A stretch of 64,000 nucleotides of DNA from Hyalangium ruber (GCF_034259325.1 NZ_JAXIVS010000003.1:248001-312000), one strand, 5' to 3'; shown: positions 29,251-38,521, counted from the first letter of the stretch. Program-made: numbers and translations. The notes: generated by a model from the letters alone, not told the origin.

Positions 29251-29682
29251 ATGAAGGCAGCACGCGGCACCCTTCTGGTACTGGCTTCGGCCCTGCTGCT
29301 CTCGGCGTGTGAGTCGGAGAACCCGCTGCCGTACGCGGGGCTCTGGGAGTACAGCTCGGGCACGGTGACGGAGCTGTGCGGCAATGACCGGAACACCGTC
29401 GAGGTACGGGGCCAGGCCTTCATCGAGGCCACCGACTACGAGCTCACCCTCCAGTTCAACGGCTGCTCGGTGGTGTACGACTCGCCCGGGGTCGGCAACG
29501 TCTTCTCCACCGAAGAGCACTTCTTCTGCGAGAGCATGGGCATCGACATCGACCACAGCGAGCTGTCGCTCCAGGGCGACCACATCGACCAGCGGGAGCA
29601 GGGCCACTTCTTCGATGGCACCCGGTGTACCTACGACCTCGAAGCCACGCTCGTCCGCGTTCCCGCGACGGGCGGGCCCTGA
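29251..29682 (+). CDS. Small lipoprotein of unknown function
   Basis: 143 residues. The signal peptide ends in LLSAC, giving lipidated Cys20, and the start ATG follows GAGGAGAC. The mature domain is about 120 residues of beta-type sequence with Cys residues (GLWEYSSGTVTELCG, LQFNGCSVVY, FCESMG, TRCTYDLEATLVRV) that could form two disulfides. It resembles small lipocalin-like lipoproteins in pattern only. It lies just upstream of a sensor kinase (59 bases), so it might be an accessory envelope sensor; that is speculation. Confidence 0.65.
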   Translation: MKAARGTLLVLASALLLSACESENPLPYAGLWEYSSGTVTELCGNDRNTVEVRGQAFIEATDYELTLQFNGCSVVYDSPGVGNVFSTEEHFFCESMGIDIDHSELSLQGDHIDQREQGHFFDGTRCTYDLEATLVRVPATGGP

Positions 29683-29741
29683 GGGTACTGCCCGTTTCCC
29701 TGCCAGCACCTGCCGCCTGAATCGGTAGGCTGGGCCTCCGG

Positions 29742-30944
29742 ATGGCCCACGCCCCTGCTCTTCCATCACCTCCCGCTCGCTTCCGCCGCCGGCTGCTCGC
29801 CGTGATGTTGGTGGTGGGGCTCGTACCGCTCGTGCTCATGGGGCTCCTGGCCCAGAGCGCGCTGGAGCGGCTGCTCTCCGTGTCCGTGGCGCCCGTGGAG
29901 CATGTGCTCGACGACGTGTCCGCGGACCTGGAGCGCCAGGGCATCTCCCAGGCTCGGCTCGATGAGGCCCGCCTCAACCTCGCTCAGGCGGAGCTGGCCC
30001 GCCGCGCGCTCGTGCGCCGGGTGCCTCTGTTCATCGCCGCCCTAGTGCTCGTCTCGGCTGCCGTGCTCGCCATCGCCGCAGTGTTGCTCGGCCGAGCGCT
30101 GTCCCGTCCCGTCACCACCCTCACCCAGGGCATGGGCGCTTATGCCCGGGGGGACCTCTCCGTGCGCCTCCCCGCCCCCGAGCAGCCGCGCGACGAGTTC
30201 CAGTTCCTCTTCGCCGGCTTCAACCGCATGGGCCAGGAGCTGCTCGCCCAGCGCGAGCGCCTCAAGTCCGCCGAGCAGATCGCCGCCTGGCAGGACATCG
30301 CCCGCGCCCTGGCCCACGAGCTGAAGAACCCGCTCACCGCCATGAAGCTCTCCCTGGCGCGGCTCTCCCGCGCGGAGGGGCCCGCTCCCGATGCCACGCG
30401 CATTTCCGAGGCCGTGGGCCTTCTCCAGGAGGAGGTAGATCTGCTCATGCGGATGACCCAGAGCTTCTCCGCCTTCGCCCGCCTGCCCTCGCCGCGCTTC
30501 CAGCCCGTCGCCCTGCGCCCGCTGCTCGCCGAGGTATGCGCCCTCTACCAAGGCACTTCCCCCGTCCCCGTGGAGCTGGCCCCCGGGGAAGACGTCACCC
30601 TGCAGGCGGACCCGGATGGGCTGCGGCGCCTCTTCGGCAACCTCCTCAAGAACGCCACCGAGGCCTCCCAGACGGGCGCCGCTCCCGTCCACATCGCGCT
30701 GCAACCCCAGGTGTCCTCCGTGCGTGTCGCCCTCCGCGATGGAGGCGCGGGCATCCCCGCCGTGCTGGAAGGCGCCGCCCTCACCCGGGGCCTCTTCAGC
30801 ACCAAGCCGGGCGGCAGCGGGCTCGGTCTGCCCATCGCTCAGAAGATCGCCCATGAACATGGCGGCACCCTGCGCCTCGAACCCGCGCCCGGTGGCGGTA
30901 CGCTGGCGACCGTGGACCTTCCCCTCGCCCCTCCCGCGCCATGA
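29742..30944 (+). CDS. HAMP-domain sensor histidine kinase (NtrY-like)
   Basis: 400 residues with two transmembrane helices (about 18-36 and 94-116), a short periplasmic loop with Leu/Asp repeats, and a HAMP domain (about 117-170, GRALSRPVTTLTQGMGAYA). HisKA has AHELKNPLTAMKLSLARL with the phospho-His. The ATPase part has LLKNATEA, DGGAGIP and GSGLGLPIAQKIAHEHGG. The arrangement is NtrY-like, although without the long N-terminus. The stop overlaps the start of the next regulator gene by four bases (ATGA). Confidence 0.9.
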   Translation: MAHAPALPSPPARFRRRLLAVMLVVGLVPLVLMGLLAQSALERLLSVSVAPVEHVLDDVSADLERQGISQARLDEARLNLAQAELARRALVRRVPLFIAALVLVSAAVLAIAAVLLGRALSRPVTTLTQGMGAYARGDLSVRLPAPEQPRDEFQFLFAGFNRMGQELLAQRERLKSAEQIAAWQDIARALAHELKNPLTAMKLSLARLSRAEGPAPDATRISEAVGLLQEEVDLLMRMTQSFSAFARLPSPRFQPVALRPLLAEVCALYQGTSPVPVELAPGEDVTLQADPDGLRRLFGNLLKNATEASQTGAAPVHIALQPQVSSVRVALRDGGAGIPAVLEGAALTRGLFSTKPGGSGLGLPIAQKIAHEHGGTLRLEPAPGGGTLATVDLPLAPPAP

Positions 30945-32299
30945 AGCCCGGCCCTCGAATCCTCCTCGTTGATGATGACCCGGGCGTCCTCAAGGGCCTG
31001 CGCGGGCTGCTCTCGGACGAGGGCTTCCTGCCCGTGGAGGCCCGCTCCGCCGCCGAGGCCTCGCGCCTCCTCGATGCGCCCGAGGGCCCTCCGGACCTGG
31101 TGCTGCTGGACCTGCGGATGCCGGGCGAGACGGGCCTGGAGCTGCTCGCGCGCCTGCCGCGCCCCCTGCCCGCTCCCGTGGTGGTGCTCTCCGGCGAGGC
31201 CTCCCCCGCCGAGGCCGTGCAGGCGCTGAAGCTGGGCGCCACGGACTTCGTGGAGAAGCCGCCCTCCCCCGAGCGCCTGCTGACCGCCCTGCGCAACGCG
31301 CTCACCCTGGGAGCCCTGCGCGAGGAGCGCCAGCGCCTGCTCGAGGAGCTGTCCCGCCCGGGCCACCTCGTGGGCGAGAGCCCCGCCATGGAGGCCCTGC
31401 GCCGCCTCATCGCCCGCGTGGGGCCCAGCGACGCAGCCGTGCTCATCACTGGCGAGACAGGCACAGGCAAGGAGCGCGTGGCCCGCGCTCTCCACCTGGC
31501 CTCGGGACGCAAGGGGCGCTTCGTGGCCATCAACTGCGCGGCCATCCCCGCAACCCTCCTGGAGAGCGAGCTGTTCGGCCACGAGCGCGGCGCCTTCTCG
31601 GGAGCCACCGCGCGCCGCCCCGGCCGCTTCGAGCAGGCCCACGGGGGCACGCTCTTCCTCGACGAGATTGGCGACATGCCGCTGGAGCTGCAGGCCAAGC
31701 TGCTCCGCGCCCTGGAGACCAAGGAGGTGGAGCGGCTGGGAGGCACGGCGCCCCTCTCCGTGGACGTGCGCATCCTCGCGGCCACGCACCAGGAGCTCGC
31801 CCGCGCCGTGAAGGAGGGTCGCTTCCGGCAGGACCTCTTCTTCCGTCTCAACGTCATGCCGCTGGCCCTGCCGCCCCTGCGCGAGCGCCCCGAAGACATC
31901 CTGCCCCTGGCCCGCGCCTTCGCCGCCGAGATCGCCGGCCCTCAGGTGCCGCTGGTGCTCGCTCCCGGCGCGGAGGTGTCCCTGCGCGCGTACCGCTGGC
32001 CCGGCAACATCCGCGAGCTGCGCAACTTCATCGAACGCCTCAACCTCCTGCGAGGGGACGGTCCGTTCACCCTCACGGCGCCCGAGTCCGCCGAGGCAGC
32101 CGCGCTCTCTCCACCTCCCACGGCCCGCCTCTCCTTTGGGGAGAAGGGCTACCGGGAGCACGTGGAGGACTTCGAGCGCGAGCTCATCCGCGTAGCACTG
32201 GAGGAGGGCGGCAGCATCGCCGGAGCCGCGCGCCTGCTGCGCATGGACCGGGGCAACCTCTATCGCCGCATCAAGGCGCTCGGCCTGCCCGTGTCATGA
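30941..32299 (+). CDS. Sigma-54-dependent NtrX/NtrC-family response regulator
   Basis: 452 residues. Receiver domain with DDD acidic pocket and Asp57 (LLDLRMPG), AAA+ domain with Walker A GETGTGKE and Walker [13 protein letters not shown], and a Fis-type HTH ([20 protein letters not shown]). The sigma-54 contact loop reads GAFSGA instead of GAFTGA, a conservative change. With the kinase it forms a coupled NtrY/NtrX-like pair. An Omp85-like gene follows, suggesting control of envelope biogenesis (inference from order only). Confidence 0.9.
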   Translation: MKPGPRILLVDDDPGVLKGLRGLLSDEGFLPVEARSAAEASRLLDAPEGPPDLVLLDLRMPGETGLELLARLPRPLPAPVVVLSGEASPAEAVQALKLGATDFVEKPPSPERLLTALRNALTLGALREERQRLLEELSRPGHLVGESPAMEALRRLIARVGPSDAAVLITGETGTGKERVARALHLASGRKGRFVAINCAAIPATLLESELFGHERGAFSGATARRPGRFEQAHGGTLFLDEIGDMPLELQAKLLRALETKEVERLGGTAPLSVDVRILAATHQELARAVKEGRFRQDLFFRLNVMPLALPPLRERPEDILPLARAFAAEIAGPQVPLVLAPGAEVSLRAYRWPGNIRELRNFIERLNLLRGDGPFTLTAPESAEAAALSPPPTARLSFGEKGYREHVEDFERELIRVALEEGGSIAGAARLLRMDRGNLYRRIKALGLPVS

Positions 32300-32350
32300 G
32301 CGCGATGTCACCCTCACATCGCGCGGTGACATCGGGATGTGGAAATGACA
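32300..32350 (+). promoter_or_regulatory. Leader with overlapping inverted repeats before the Omp85-like gene
   Basis: GCGCGATGT (32300-32308) pairs with ACATCGCGC (32316-32324) with a 7-nt loop. GATGTCACC (32304-32312) also pairs perfectly with GGTGACATC (32325-32333). Since they share GATGT, only one stem can form at a time. TGTCA occurs twice (32292, 32306) and its reverse complement TGACA twice (32327, 32346). These fit either an attenuator-like RNA switch or a dimer-binding operator. A GG-N10-GC motif at 32406-32419 lies too close to the ATG to be a normal promoter. Confidence 0.45.
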
Positions 32351-32433
32351 TCCGCCTCCCGAAGGAACCCTCGTTCTTCCGCGTACTTACGACGCCGTGC
32401 AGGTTGGAACGGCGCGTGCTCTCCCAGCCGGCC

Positions 32434-34851
32434 ATGAACCGTCTCTCACTGCTCCTCGCGTGTCTCCTCCCGCTCCTGGCGAACGCCCAGGGAGAAGTCC
32501 CAGACGCAGGCCCCACCAAGGCCGCTCCGCCGGCGGCTCCCGCCCCTGTTCCCGACGCCGGCTCCCCGCCCGATGCCGGCTTGCCTCCGGATGCGGGCTC
32601 CGCGCCGGAAGCTCGACTCGCGCCTTCCGCGGCGGTTCCCATCTGCCCTGAACTCGACGAAGCGTCGGAAGAGCCGCCCGAGGGCCTCGGCACGCTCCAG
32701 ATTCGCGTCGATGGACAGGCGCAGACCCTGGCGGCCATTGAGTGGAAGGGCCTCCAGCGCCTGAACGCGGATCAGGTGCGCACCCTGACCGGACTGCCCG
32801 CGGAGGGGCCCCTCACGGTGGAGCAGGCCACCCGCGGCCTGCGCCGGCTCGCGCGCACGCAGCTCTTCGCCCGCATCACCCCCACACTGCGGCTCATCGA
32901 GGGCACGGCTCCGGCGCTGGAAGTCACCGCCGAGGAGCACCCGTTCGTCACGTCCGTTTCCTTCCAGGGACTCCAGGACGCCGAGCCCCGCGAACTGCTC
33001 GAGGACCTGCTCCTCCGAGCGGGCCGGGACAGGGACTGGGAGTCCAGCTCCTGGGATGACGACGATGAAGAGGTGGTGGCCACGCTGCGCCTCACCGAGC
33101 GAAACGTGAGCGTGAGCGTGAGCAGCGCTCCGGCTTGCCCACCCTCGCGTCCTCCCAAGGAGTGGGTCGCCCACGTCGATGCGCGGGGGAACTTCCAGCC
33201 TGGCATCTTCGCTGGGGGCCTCGTGCCTGGACTGGAGCACGTGCTCGAGGAGCTCCGCGACAACGGCTACCTCCTGGCCAGCATCGCCGCCACCCTGCAC
33301 CCGGACGGACGGCTGGAGGTGGGGGTGGATGAAGGCCACATCGAGGCCGTGGAGGTGGAAGGGGTGGACGCGGACATGGCGCCGCGGGTCCGCGAGGCGC
33401 TGGGCATCATGCCCGGCGACATCTTCCTGCGCAGTGACATGCACCGGGCCGTGCGGCGCCTGGAGACGGCGCTGCCCCACCTCGAGGTCGAGGGCGTGGA
33501 GCGCCACCGGGGTGTGGCGCGGCTGAACGAGGAGCGCGGAGAGGACGGCACACGGCGCTACCACACCGTCCAGGAAGCACCGGAGGAGAAGTCCCAGCGC
33601 TCTCGCCGGCGCATGCACGTGGAGCTGCCCTGGGACAATCTGGTGGGCGAGTGGTGGCACGACTGGGATGAGCATGACGCCCCCGCGGGCCTCTCCACCC
33701 GAGGCCGGCGCGTGGTGGTGAATGTGCGGACGCGCCGGCCGGACTTCGACCTGGACCTGCTGCCGGTACACACGCAGGTGACGGGGCTGGCGCCCGGGCT
33801 CGAAGGCCGGCTCCAGGTGTGGGATCCGAGGAACCGGGCCCACGCCACGCTCGACGCGGCGTTCTTCATCCCCTTCCGGCTGGGAGGCCAGCGCATCCCG
33901 GACGATCCCGAGCAGACCCGCCGCCAGCGCCGGCTCAACTGGCTGATGGGAGCCAAGGTGCGGGTGCCCTCGCTGGGGCTCGCGGAGCTGGGCGGACAGG
34001 TCCATGACTTCACCGACACGCTGGACCGGTGGCGGATGGGCGCGATCGACTCCTACCTCTACTCCGCCCTGCTCAACCGCCCGGACACGGACTACTTCCG
34101 CCGCAAGGGCGCCGCGGCCTTCGCGACGTGGCGGCTTGGCAACGACTGGCTCCTGGGGGCGGAGTACCGCCGCGACACCTACGCCACGCTGCTCAGCCTG
34201 TCGCCGCCGCTGACCGTGTTCCGGCGCGACTCTCCTGCCTATCCCAACGCGCCGGTGACCGAGGGCCGCTTCGGCTCGCTCATCGGCCGGCTCGAGTACG
34301 CCAGCGACGGGACGCCGCGGCGGGAGACGGGCAACCTCTTCCGGAGCCCGGAGCTGTCGCTGATCTCCCATGAGGACCACTGGCCGAACCGCCCGGCCCT
34401 GCGCAGCTTCCTCACGCTGGAGGTGGGCCGTCCGGCCTTTGGTGGCGATGCGGAGATTCGCTTCTGGAAGCTGGTGAGCGACAGCGCCTTCTACCTGCCC
34501 ACGGGGGGCGATGACTCGCTGCGCCTGCGCCTGCGCGCCGCGGGAGGCGAGGACCTGCCCCTGCAGAAGCGCGAGGGCCTGGGCGGCTGGAGCGCGCTGC
34601 GCGGCTACGGCTTCAAGGAGTTCCGCGGGGATGCCTCGGTGCTCTTCAGCGCCGAGTACCGGTGGTCTTCGCTGGGTGCCTTCGTGGACGTGGGTACGGT
34701 GCGGCAGGACGAGGGCTGGGCGGACGCACGGATGGGCCTGGGCGCGAGCCTGCACCTCGGAGACGAGGTGGCGCTGACGGCGGCCTGGCGCGCGGATGAG
34801 CGGGCGACGTGGACACCCGAGCTCCGCCTGCTCTTCACACGGCCCTTCTGA
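32434..34851 (+). CDS. Omp85/BamA-superfamily outer-membrane protein
   Basis: About 805 residues from the ATG at 32434, which begins a clean signal peptide (LSLLLACLLPLLANAQ). A Pro/Asp-rich linker follows. POTRA-type domains cover about residues 80-370 (IEWKGLQRLNADQV; VEVEGVDADMAPRVREALGI). The remaining 430 residues form the 16-stranded barrel, with the lid-lock-like signature GLGGWSALRGYGFKEFRGDA near the end and an aromatic last strand (LRLLFTRPF). Omp85 proteins insert or translocate beta-barrels or passengers. Length and domain number fit a lineage-specific BamA/TamA-like protein and not the canonical BamA. A start at 32296 overlapping the regulator would destroy the signal peptide. 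TGATG overlap links it to the next gene. Confidence 0.8.
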   Translation: MNRLSLLLACLLPLLANAQGEVPDAGPTKAAPPAAPAPVPDAGSPPDAGLPPDAGSAPEARLAPSAAVPICPELDEASEEPPEGLGTLQIRVDGQAQTLAAIEWKGLQRLNADQVRTLTGLPAEGPLTVEQATRGLRRLARTQLFARITPTLRLIEGTAPALEVTAEEHPFVTSVSFQGLQDAEPRELLEDLLLRAGRDRDWESSSWDDDDEEVVATLRLTERNVSVSVSSAPACPPSRPPKEWVAHVDARGNFQPGIFAGGLVPGLEHVLEELRDNGYLLASIAATLHPDGRLEVGVDEGHIEAVEVEGVDADMAPRVREALGIMPGDIFLRSDMHRAVRRLETALPHLEVEGVERHRGVARLNEERGEDGTRRYHTVQEAPEEKSQRSRRRMHVELPWDNLVGEWWHDWDEHDAPAGLSTRGRRVVVNVRTRRPDFDLDLLPVHTQVTGLAPGLEGRLQVWDPRNRAHATLDAAFFIPFRLGGQRIPDDPEQTRRQRRLNWLMGAKVRVPSLGLAELGGQVHDFTDTLDRWRMGAIDSYLYSALLNRPDTDYFRRKGAAAFATWRLGNDWLLGAEYRRDTYATLLSLSPPLTVFRRDSPAYPNAPVTEGRFGSLIGRLEYASDGTPRRETGNLFRSPELSLISHEDHWPNRPALRSFLTLEVGRPAFGGDAEIRFWKLVSDSAFYLPTGGDDSLRLRLRAAGGEDLPLQKREGLGGWSALRGYGFKEFRGDASVLFSAEYRWSSLGAFVDVGTVRQDEGWADARMGLGASLHLGDEVALTAAWRADERATWTPELRLLFTRPF

Positions 34852-35471
34852 TGCGCATGGGACGGCAAGGGACTCAGGCGCGAGGGCTTGGCGTGGCGCT
34901 GTTGGCCACGGTGGGGCTCCTTGCGCCCAAGGCCCACGCGGATGAGCCTCGCACGGTATGCACCGCCACCCTGTCCGGGAGGCGCGTGGTGGTGCGGCCC
35001 GAGGCGCACGCCTTCCTGACGCAGGAGCTGGACCGGCTGCTGCGGCTGGGAATGGCGGGAAGGCTGGAGGTGGAGCTGACGCTGCTGCGCCGCCGCAGGC
35101 TGTGGTTCAACGCGCGGGTGGACGGCACCCAGCTGACCCAGGTGCTCTCCTTCACGAAGGGCGGCTACCTGCTGGACGGGAGGCCCCTGCCCACGGGGGC
35201 CGCGACGCTGGAGTTGGAGCGCGCCGCGTGGACGATGGAGGAGCCACCCGAGCCAGGTGACGCCTTCATGATCCAGGTGGACGTGCGCCTGCAGGTGGTG
35301 ACGGCCGCGAGCCTCGGGAAGGTGGCCTCGTGGCTGACTCAGGATGAGTCCACCGGTACCGAGGGCTCCTCCGTCACGCGCAACGTGCTTCGCACAGTGG
35401 CCGAGGATCTCACCCGGCGCGCCACGGGCCGGTGTGAGGTCAGTGCTGCTAGCGAGCCAGCTGCGCGATGA
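34851..35471 (+). CDS. DUF4390-family periplasmic protein
   Basis: 206 residues. The ATG shares bases with the TGA of the Omp85-like gene (TGATG), a start that also gives a proper signal peptide (residues about 8-28, ending AKAHAD). The mature part is a beta-rich domain with LEVELTLLRRRRLWF and SFTKGGYLLDGRPLP, consistent with DUF4390, a family commonly placed next to NtrY/NtrX-type pairs. The function is unknown; a role in envelope assembly is inferred. The last 23 bases overlap the convergent Spo0M gene. Confidence 0.65.
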   Translation: MRMGRQGTQARGLGVALLATVGLLAPKAHADEPRTVCTATLSGRRVVVRPEAHAFLTQELDRLLRLGMAGRLEVELTLLRRRRLWFNARVDGTQLTQVLSFTKGGYLLDGRPLPTGAATLELERAAWTMEEPPEPGDAFMIQVDVRLQVVTAASLGKVASWLTQDESTGTEGSSVTRNVLRTVAEDLTRRATGRCEVSAASEPAAR

Positions 35472-36225
35472 CGGCGGTGAGCTGCTTGCCGATGTACTCC
35501 CGCCCGCGCTCCAGCTCCTCCTGGGAGAAGCGGATGAAGTTCTTGCGCTCGTCCATGTCGAAGGCCCGCGCCAGCAGCCCTCCCACTCCGCTCCCCTTGC
35601 GGTCCACCTCGACCAGCACCTCCACCCTGTGCGGCTCGAGGAAGAAGATGAGCTCCAGCTCTCGAACGCTCACCCCGAAGCTCTCGGGGGGATAGAACTC
35701 GATCTCCTGCACGAACGGCTCGAGCCGGCTCTTGCTAGTGCTGTACTCGCACGTCGAGGTCTTCAGGCGGAAGCCCAGGTGCTTCACCGCGTTCAGGACG
35801 GCCTGCATGTGGGGATGGGGGAGGACCTCGAGCTGATCGGTGTCCTTGGGATCGATCGCGTTGTCGATGTCGAGACCCGTCTTCAACCAGACCGGGACCT
35901 TGCCCAGGGTGACGGGCGTGGTCAGCGGCACCTCCAGGGTGAACGGTATATCCACCTGCTCCCCAGGGCCGATGGTGAGCGGCTGGGAGATCTCCCACTT
36001 CTCGATGACGTGGTTGATGCGCTGGGTGTTGTCGCCCTGCTGCTTGAGGTACTGGGTCATCAGGTGCAGGTAGATGCGATCGATGTGCTGCTCGGCGCTG
36101 CCGCCCTGGATGTTGATCTCTCCCTCGAGCGAGCCCCCCACCCGCACCGTGCCGTTGTTGAGCCGGGCATCCACCTTGGCGCTTCCGATGCCCACGCTGG
36201 CCAACATCTTGTTGAAGACGGACAT
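35449..36225 (-). CDS. Spo0M-family sporulation-control protein
   Basis: 258 residues. The arrestin-like two-domain Spo0M fold is recognisable: VGIGSAKVDARL start, VRVGGSLEGEINIQGG, a Pro-rich strand LEVPLTTPVTLGKVPVWLKTGLD (shortened here to its first part in pattern), and LDIDNAIDPKDTDQL. In Bacillus, Spo0M affects sporulation and cell morphology; in myxobacteria it may relate to fruiting-body development. The chosen ATG at 36225 is preceded by AGGAG. It overlaps the DUF4390 gene tail to tail by 23 bases, so antisense interference is possible. Confidence 0.85.
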   Translation of the reverse strand: MSVFNKMLASVGIGSAKVDARLNNGTVRVGGSLEGEINIQGGSAEQHIDRIYLHLMTQYLKQQGDNTQRINHVIEKWEISQPLTIGPGEQVDIPFTLEVPLTTPVTLGKVPVWLKTGLDIDNAIDPKDTDQLEVLPHPHMQAVLNAVKHLGFRLKTSTCEYSTSKSRLEPFVQEIEFYPPESFGVSVRELELIFFLEPHRVEVLVEVDRKGSGVGGLLARAFDMDERKNFIRFSQEELERGREYIGKQLTAVIAQLAR

Positions 36226-36333
36226 GATCGGCTCCTGGAGTTGCCGGTGACTTTGAACAACTTCCCTCGGAGTGTCCACGAGTGACGGTGGCAGTAGACC
36301 GCAGGGCTTCCTACCCAGTAGGTTGCCCATGCC

Positions 36334-36894
36334 ATGACACCGCCACGCAAGCCGACCCGGGAGGAGCTGAACGCCGCCATCGGGAGCACCATGCCGGACC
36401 TGATCGCGCCAGGGCTGCGGGTCCTCTTCTGTGGCATCAACCCGAGCCTGTACTCGGCGGTGGTGGGCTATCACTTCGCGAGGCCGGGTAACCGGTTCTG
36501 GCCCACGCTGCACGCGGCGGGCTTCACTCAGCGCCGGCTGGCACCCTCGGAGCAGGAGGAGCTGCTCACGTTGGGGTACGGCATCACCAACGTGGTGGAC
36601 CGGGCCACGGCCACTGCGGCGGAGTTGGTGGCTACGGAGCTGGCGGCGGGTGGGCGCAAGTTGGCGGCGAAGGTCCGGCGCTACCGTCCCCGGTTCATCG
36701 CGATGCTGGGAGTGAGCGCCTACCGCGTCGCCTTCGCGCGGCCGGACGCCACGCTGGGGCTTCAGCCCGAGACGATGGGAGAAACACGGCTCTGGGTGTT
36801 GCCCAACCCGAGCGGACTCAACGCGCACTATCAGCTGAAGGACCTCGCACGCCTGTTCCGCGAGCTGAGGCGAGTGGCTACAGCCAGCTCGTGA
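36334..36894 (+). CDS. mug: G/T-mismatch-specific uracil/thymine DNA glycosylase
   Basis: 186 residues of the Mug/TDG family. The catalytic loop FCGINPSLYS supplies the Asn that activates water, and YHFARPGNRFWPTLHAAGFT is the following conserved segment. The second motif NPSGLNAHYQ supplies the DNA-intercalating loop. The enzyme removes uracil or thymine mispaired with guanine and ethenocytosine, the start of base-excision repair. It is divergent from Spo0M and ends inside the convergent FAD gene by 17 bases. Confidence 0.9.
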   Translation: MTPPRKPTREELNAAIGSTMPDLIAPGLRVLFCGINPSLYSAVVGYHFARPGNRFWPTLHAAGFTQRRLAPSEQEELLTLGYGITNVVDRATATAAELVATELAAGGRKLAAKVRRYRPRFIAMLGVSAYRVAFARPDATLGLQPETMGETRLWVLPNPSGLNAHYQLKDLARLFRELRRVATASS

Positions 36895-38521
36895 CGGACT
36901 GCCCCAGCTCCTTCAGCACCCGCTCGGCGGCCTTCACTCCGAACCAGTTGGCCTCCTCGAACAGCGCCATGCCGCCCAGGTCCGTGTGCGCGAAGTGCAG
37001 CGTGCGCCCCAGGCTCTCCTGTGCCGCGAAGCGCGCCGGGCCCCACATGAAGCCCGGTGTGGGCCGGATCATCGCGTGCCCCCAGCGCATCACCTCCAGC
37101 CGCAGCGCCTGCTCGGCGATGCCCGGGTGCGCCATCATCAGATCCGCCATCACCATCCCCTCCCACTCCGCATACCCCGCCGACAGCACCTTCTCGCGCT
37201 CGGCCTTCACGTCCAGCCCCACCATCGGCAGGTACCACGTGAGCACCGTCGGCCCGCCCTCGTACTGCCGCAGCGCCTGGTGCGTGGCCAGCACGTAGCC
37301 CAGGCTCCGGCTCTCGTAGAAGACGTTGTCCCAGGCCAACGGGAAGCCTCGCGACCTCGGAGGCCCCGACAGCGTCAGGTTCGCCACCACCCACGGCCCG
37401 TACGTGAAGGCCCCCAGCCACTCCGGCCGCTGCTGTCGCCACGGCGCCACCACGTGCGCCGCCACGAAGTGCGGCCCCGCGAACACCACCTGCCGCGCCT
37501 GGAACGCCCGGGGCTTTCCCTCCTTCGCGTCCAGCGCCTCCACCCGGCAGCCGTCCGCGCCCGGCTCCACCGTATGCACCAACACGTGGCGCTCCACCTG
37601 CTTCGGCCCCAGCGAGGACATCAGCTGCCGCACCAGCCGGCCGTTGCCCTCGGGCCAGCTCAGGAAGCCCTCGCTGCGCTCGCCCTTCCCGTCCTGCCGT
37701 GCGGCGAAGTACCAGATGGCCGCCCACGCCGACACGCCCTCGCTCGTGGCGCCGTAGTCGTCCCGGCACGCGTAGTCCACGAACCACTTCAGGCGCGGTG
37801 AGCGGAAGCCCTCGGCCTCCATCCACTGCGCCATGCTCACCTTGTCGAGCGCCGTCCACTCCGCGTCATCGCTCGAGAGCGCCGTCGGCACCGTGAACGC
37901 CTTGCGCCCCTTCCCATCCCTCGCCGCGGCGAAGGCGTTCATCCGCGCCTCGAAGCGCTTCAGCTCCGCCAGGTCCGCCGGGCTCGCTCCCGCGTACAGG
38001 TACAGCCCCTCGTACCAGTCGCCCTGGTAGAAGAGTCGCTCGTCCGGCTCGCGGATCAGCAGCTCCTCCTCGAAGGTCGGGTAGCCCTCCACGTCCGTCC
38101 CCTTCACCGCCCCCATCTCCCGCAGCATCCGCATCACCGGCCCTTGCTGCGTCAGCGGCGCGGGCAGGTAGTGCGCTCCCCACGGGAAGGCCGAGACCGA
38201 GTTCTTCCCCGAGCGCGAGGTGCCTCCCACCGCGTCATCCAGCTCCACCACCCGCACGTCCTTCAGCCCCGCGCCCGCCAGCCGCCACGCCGCCGACAGC
38301 CCCGCGATGCCCGCGCCGATGATGAGCACCTCCACCTGTTCGGCCACCTCCGCGCGCGGCAGCGGCCCGCCCCGCAGCCGGTGCCCCGTGTCCACCGCGC
38401 GGTCGATGATTTCGCCCGGTACCGGCGCACGCGAGCGAGAGCGCCGGCACGCGCTGGCCGCCACCGCCGAACCGAGGAACGCGGCGATGAGCTCCCGCCG
38501 CGTCAGTTCCACCGCCGCCAC
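36878..38521 (-). CDS. FAD-dependent amine-oxidase-like oxidoreductase with twin-arginine-like lipoprotein signal
   Basis: 547 residues starting with GTG. The N-terminus (ELTRRELIAAFLGSAVAASAC) carries an RR pair, a hydrophobic stretch and a possible lipobox with Cys25, so it is probably exported folded. The FAD-binding Rossmann motif is LIIGAGIAGLSAAWRLAGAG, followed by ELDDAVGGTSRSG, and the C-terminal part has the substrate/FAD-capping segment typical of flavin amine oxidases. Its gene overlaps the spermidine-synthase-like gene by 19 bases at the end of the polyamine operon, making oxidation of a polyamine or related compound plausible. The exact substrate is unknown. Confidence 0.75.
   Translation of the reverse strand: MAAVELTRRELIAAFLGSAVAASACRRSRSRAPVPGEIIDRAVDTGHRLRGGPLPRAEVAEQVEVLIIGAGIAGLSAAWRLAGAGLKDVRVVELDDAVGGTSRSGKNSVSAFPWGAHYLPAPLTQQGPVMRMLREMGAVKGTDVEGYPTFEEELLIREPDERLFYQGDWYEGLYLYAGASPADLAELKRFEARMNAFAAARDGKGRKAFTVPTALSSDDAEWTALDKVSMAQWMEAEGFRSPRLKWFVDYACRDDYGATSEGVSAWAAIWYFAARQDGKGERSEGFLSWPEGNGRLVRQLMSSLGPKQVERHVLVHTVEPGADGCRVEALDAKEGKPRAFQARQVVFAGPHFVAAHVVAPWRQQRPEWLGAFTYGPWVVANLTLSGPPRSRGFPLAWDNVFYESRSLGYVLATHQALRQYEGGPTVLTWYLPMVGLDVKAEREKVLSAGYAEWEGMVMADLMMAHPGIAEQALRLEVMRWGHAMIRPTPGFMWGPARFAAQESLGRTLHFAHTDLGGMALFEEANWFGVKAAERVLKELGQSVTSWL

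Noticed and set aside
32404-32420. A sigma-54-like motif TGGAACGGCGCGTGCT before the Omp85 gene
   Set aside because: Spacing GG-N10-GC is right, but transcription would start within about three bases of the ATG, which leaves no leader. Likely chance in GC-rich DNA.
36930-36960. AACCAGTTGG inside the FAD oxidoreductase gene as another copy of the 48.3 kb repeat
   Set aside because: Lies in a coding sequence, lacks the palindromic arms beyond ten bases and is explained by the encoded residues.
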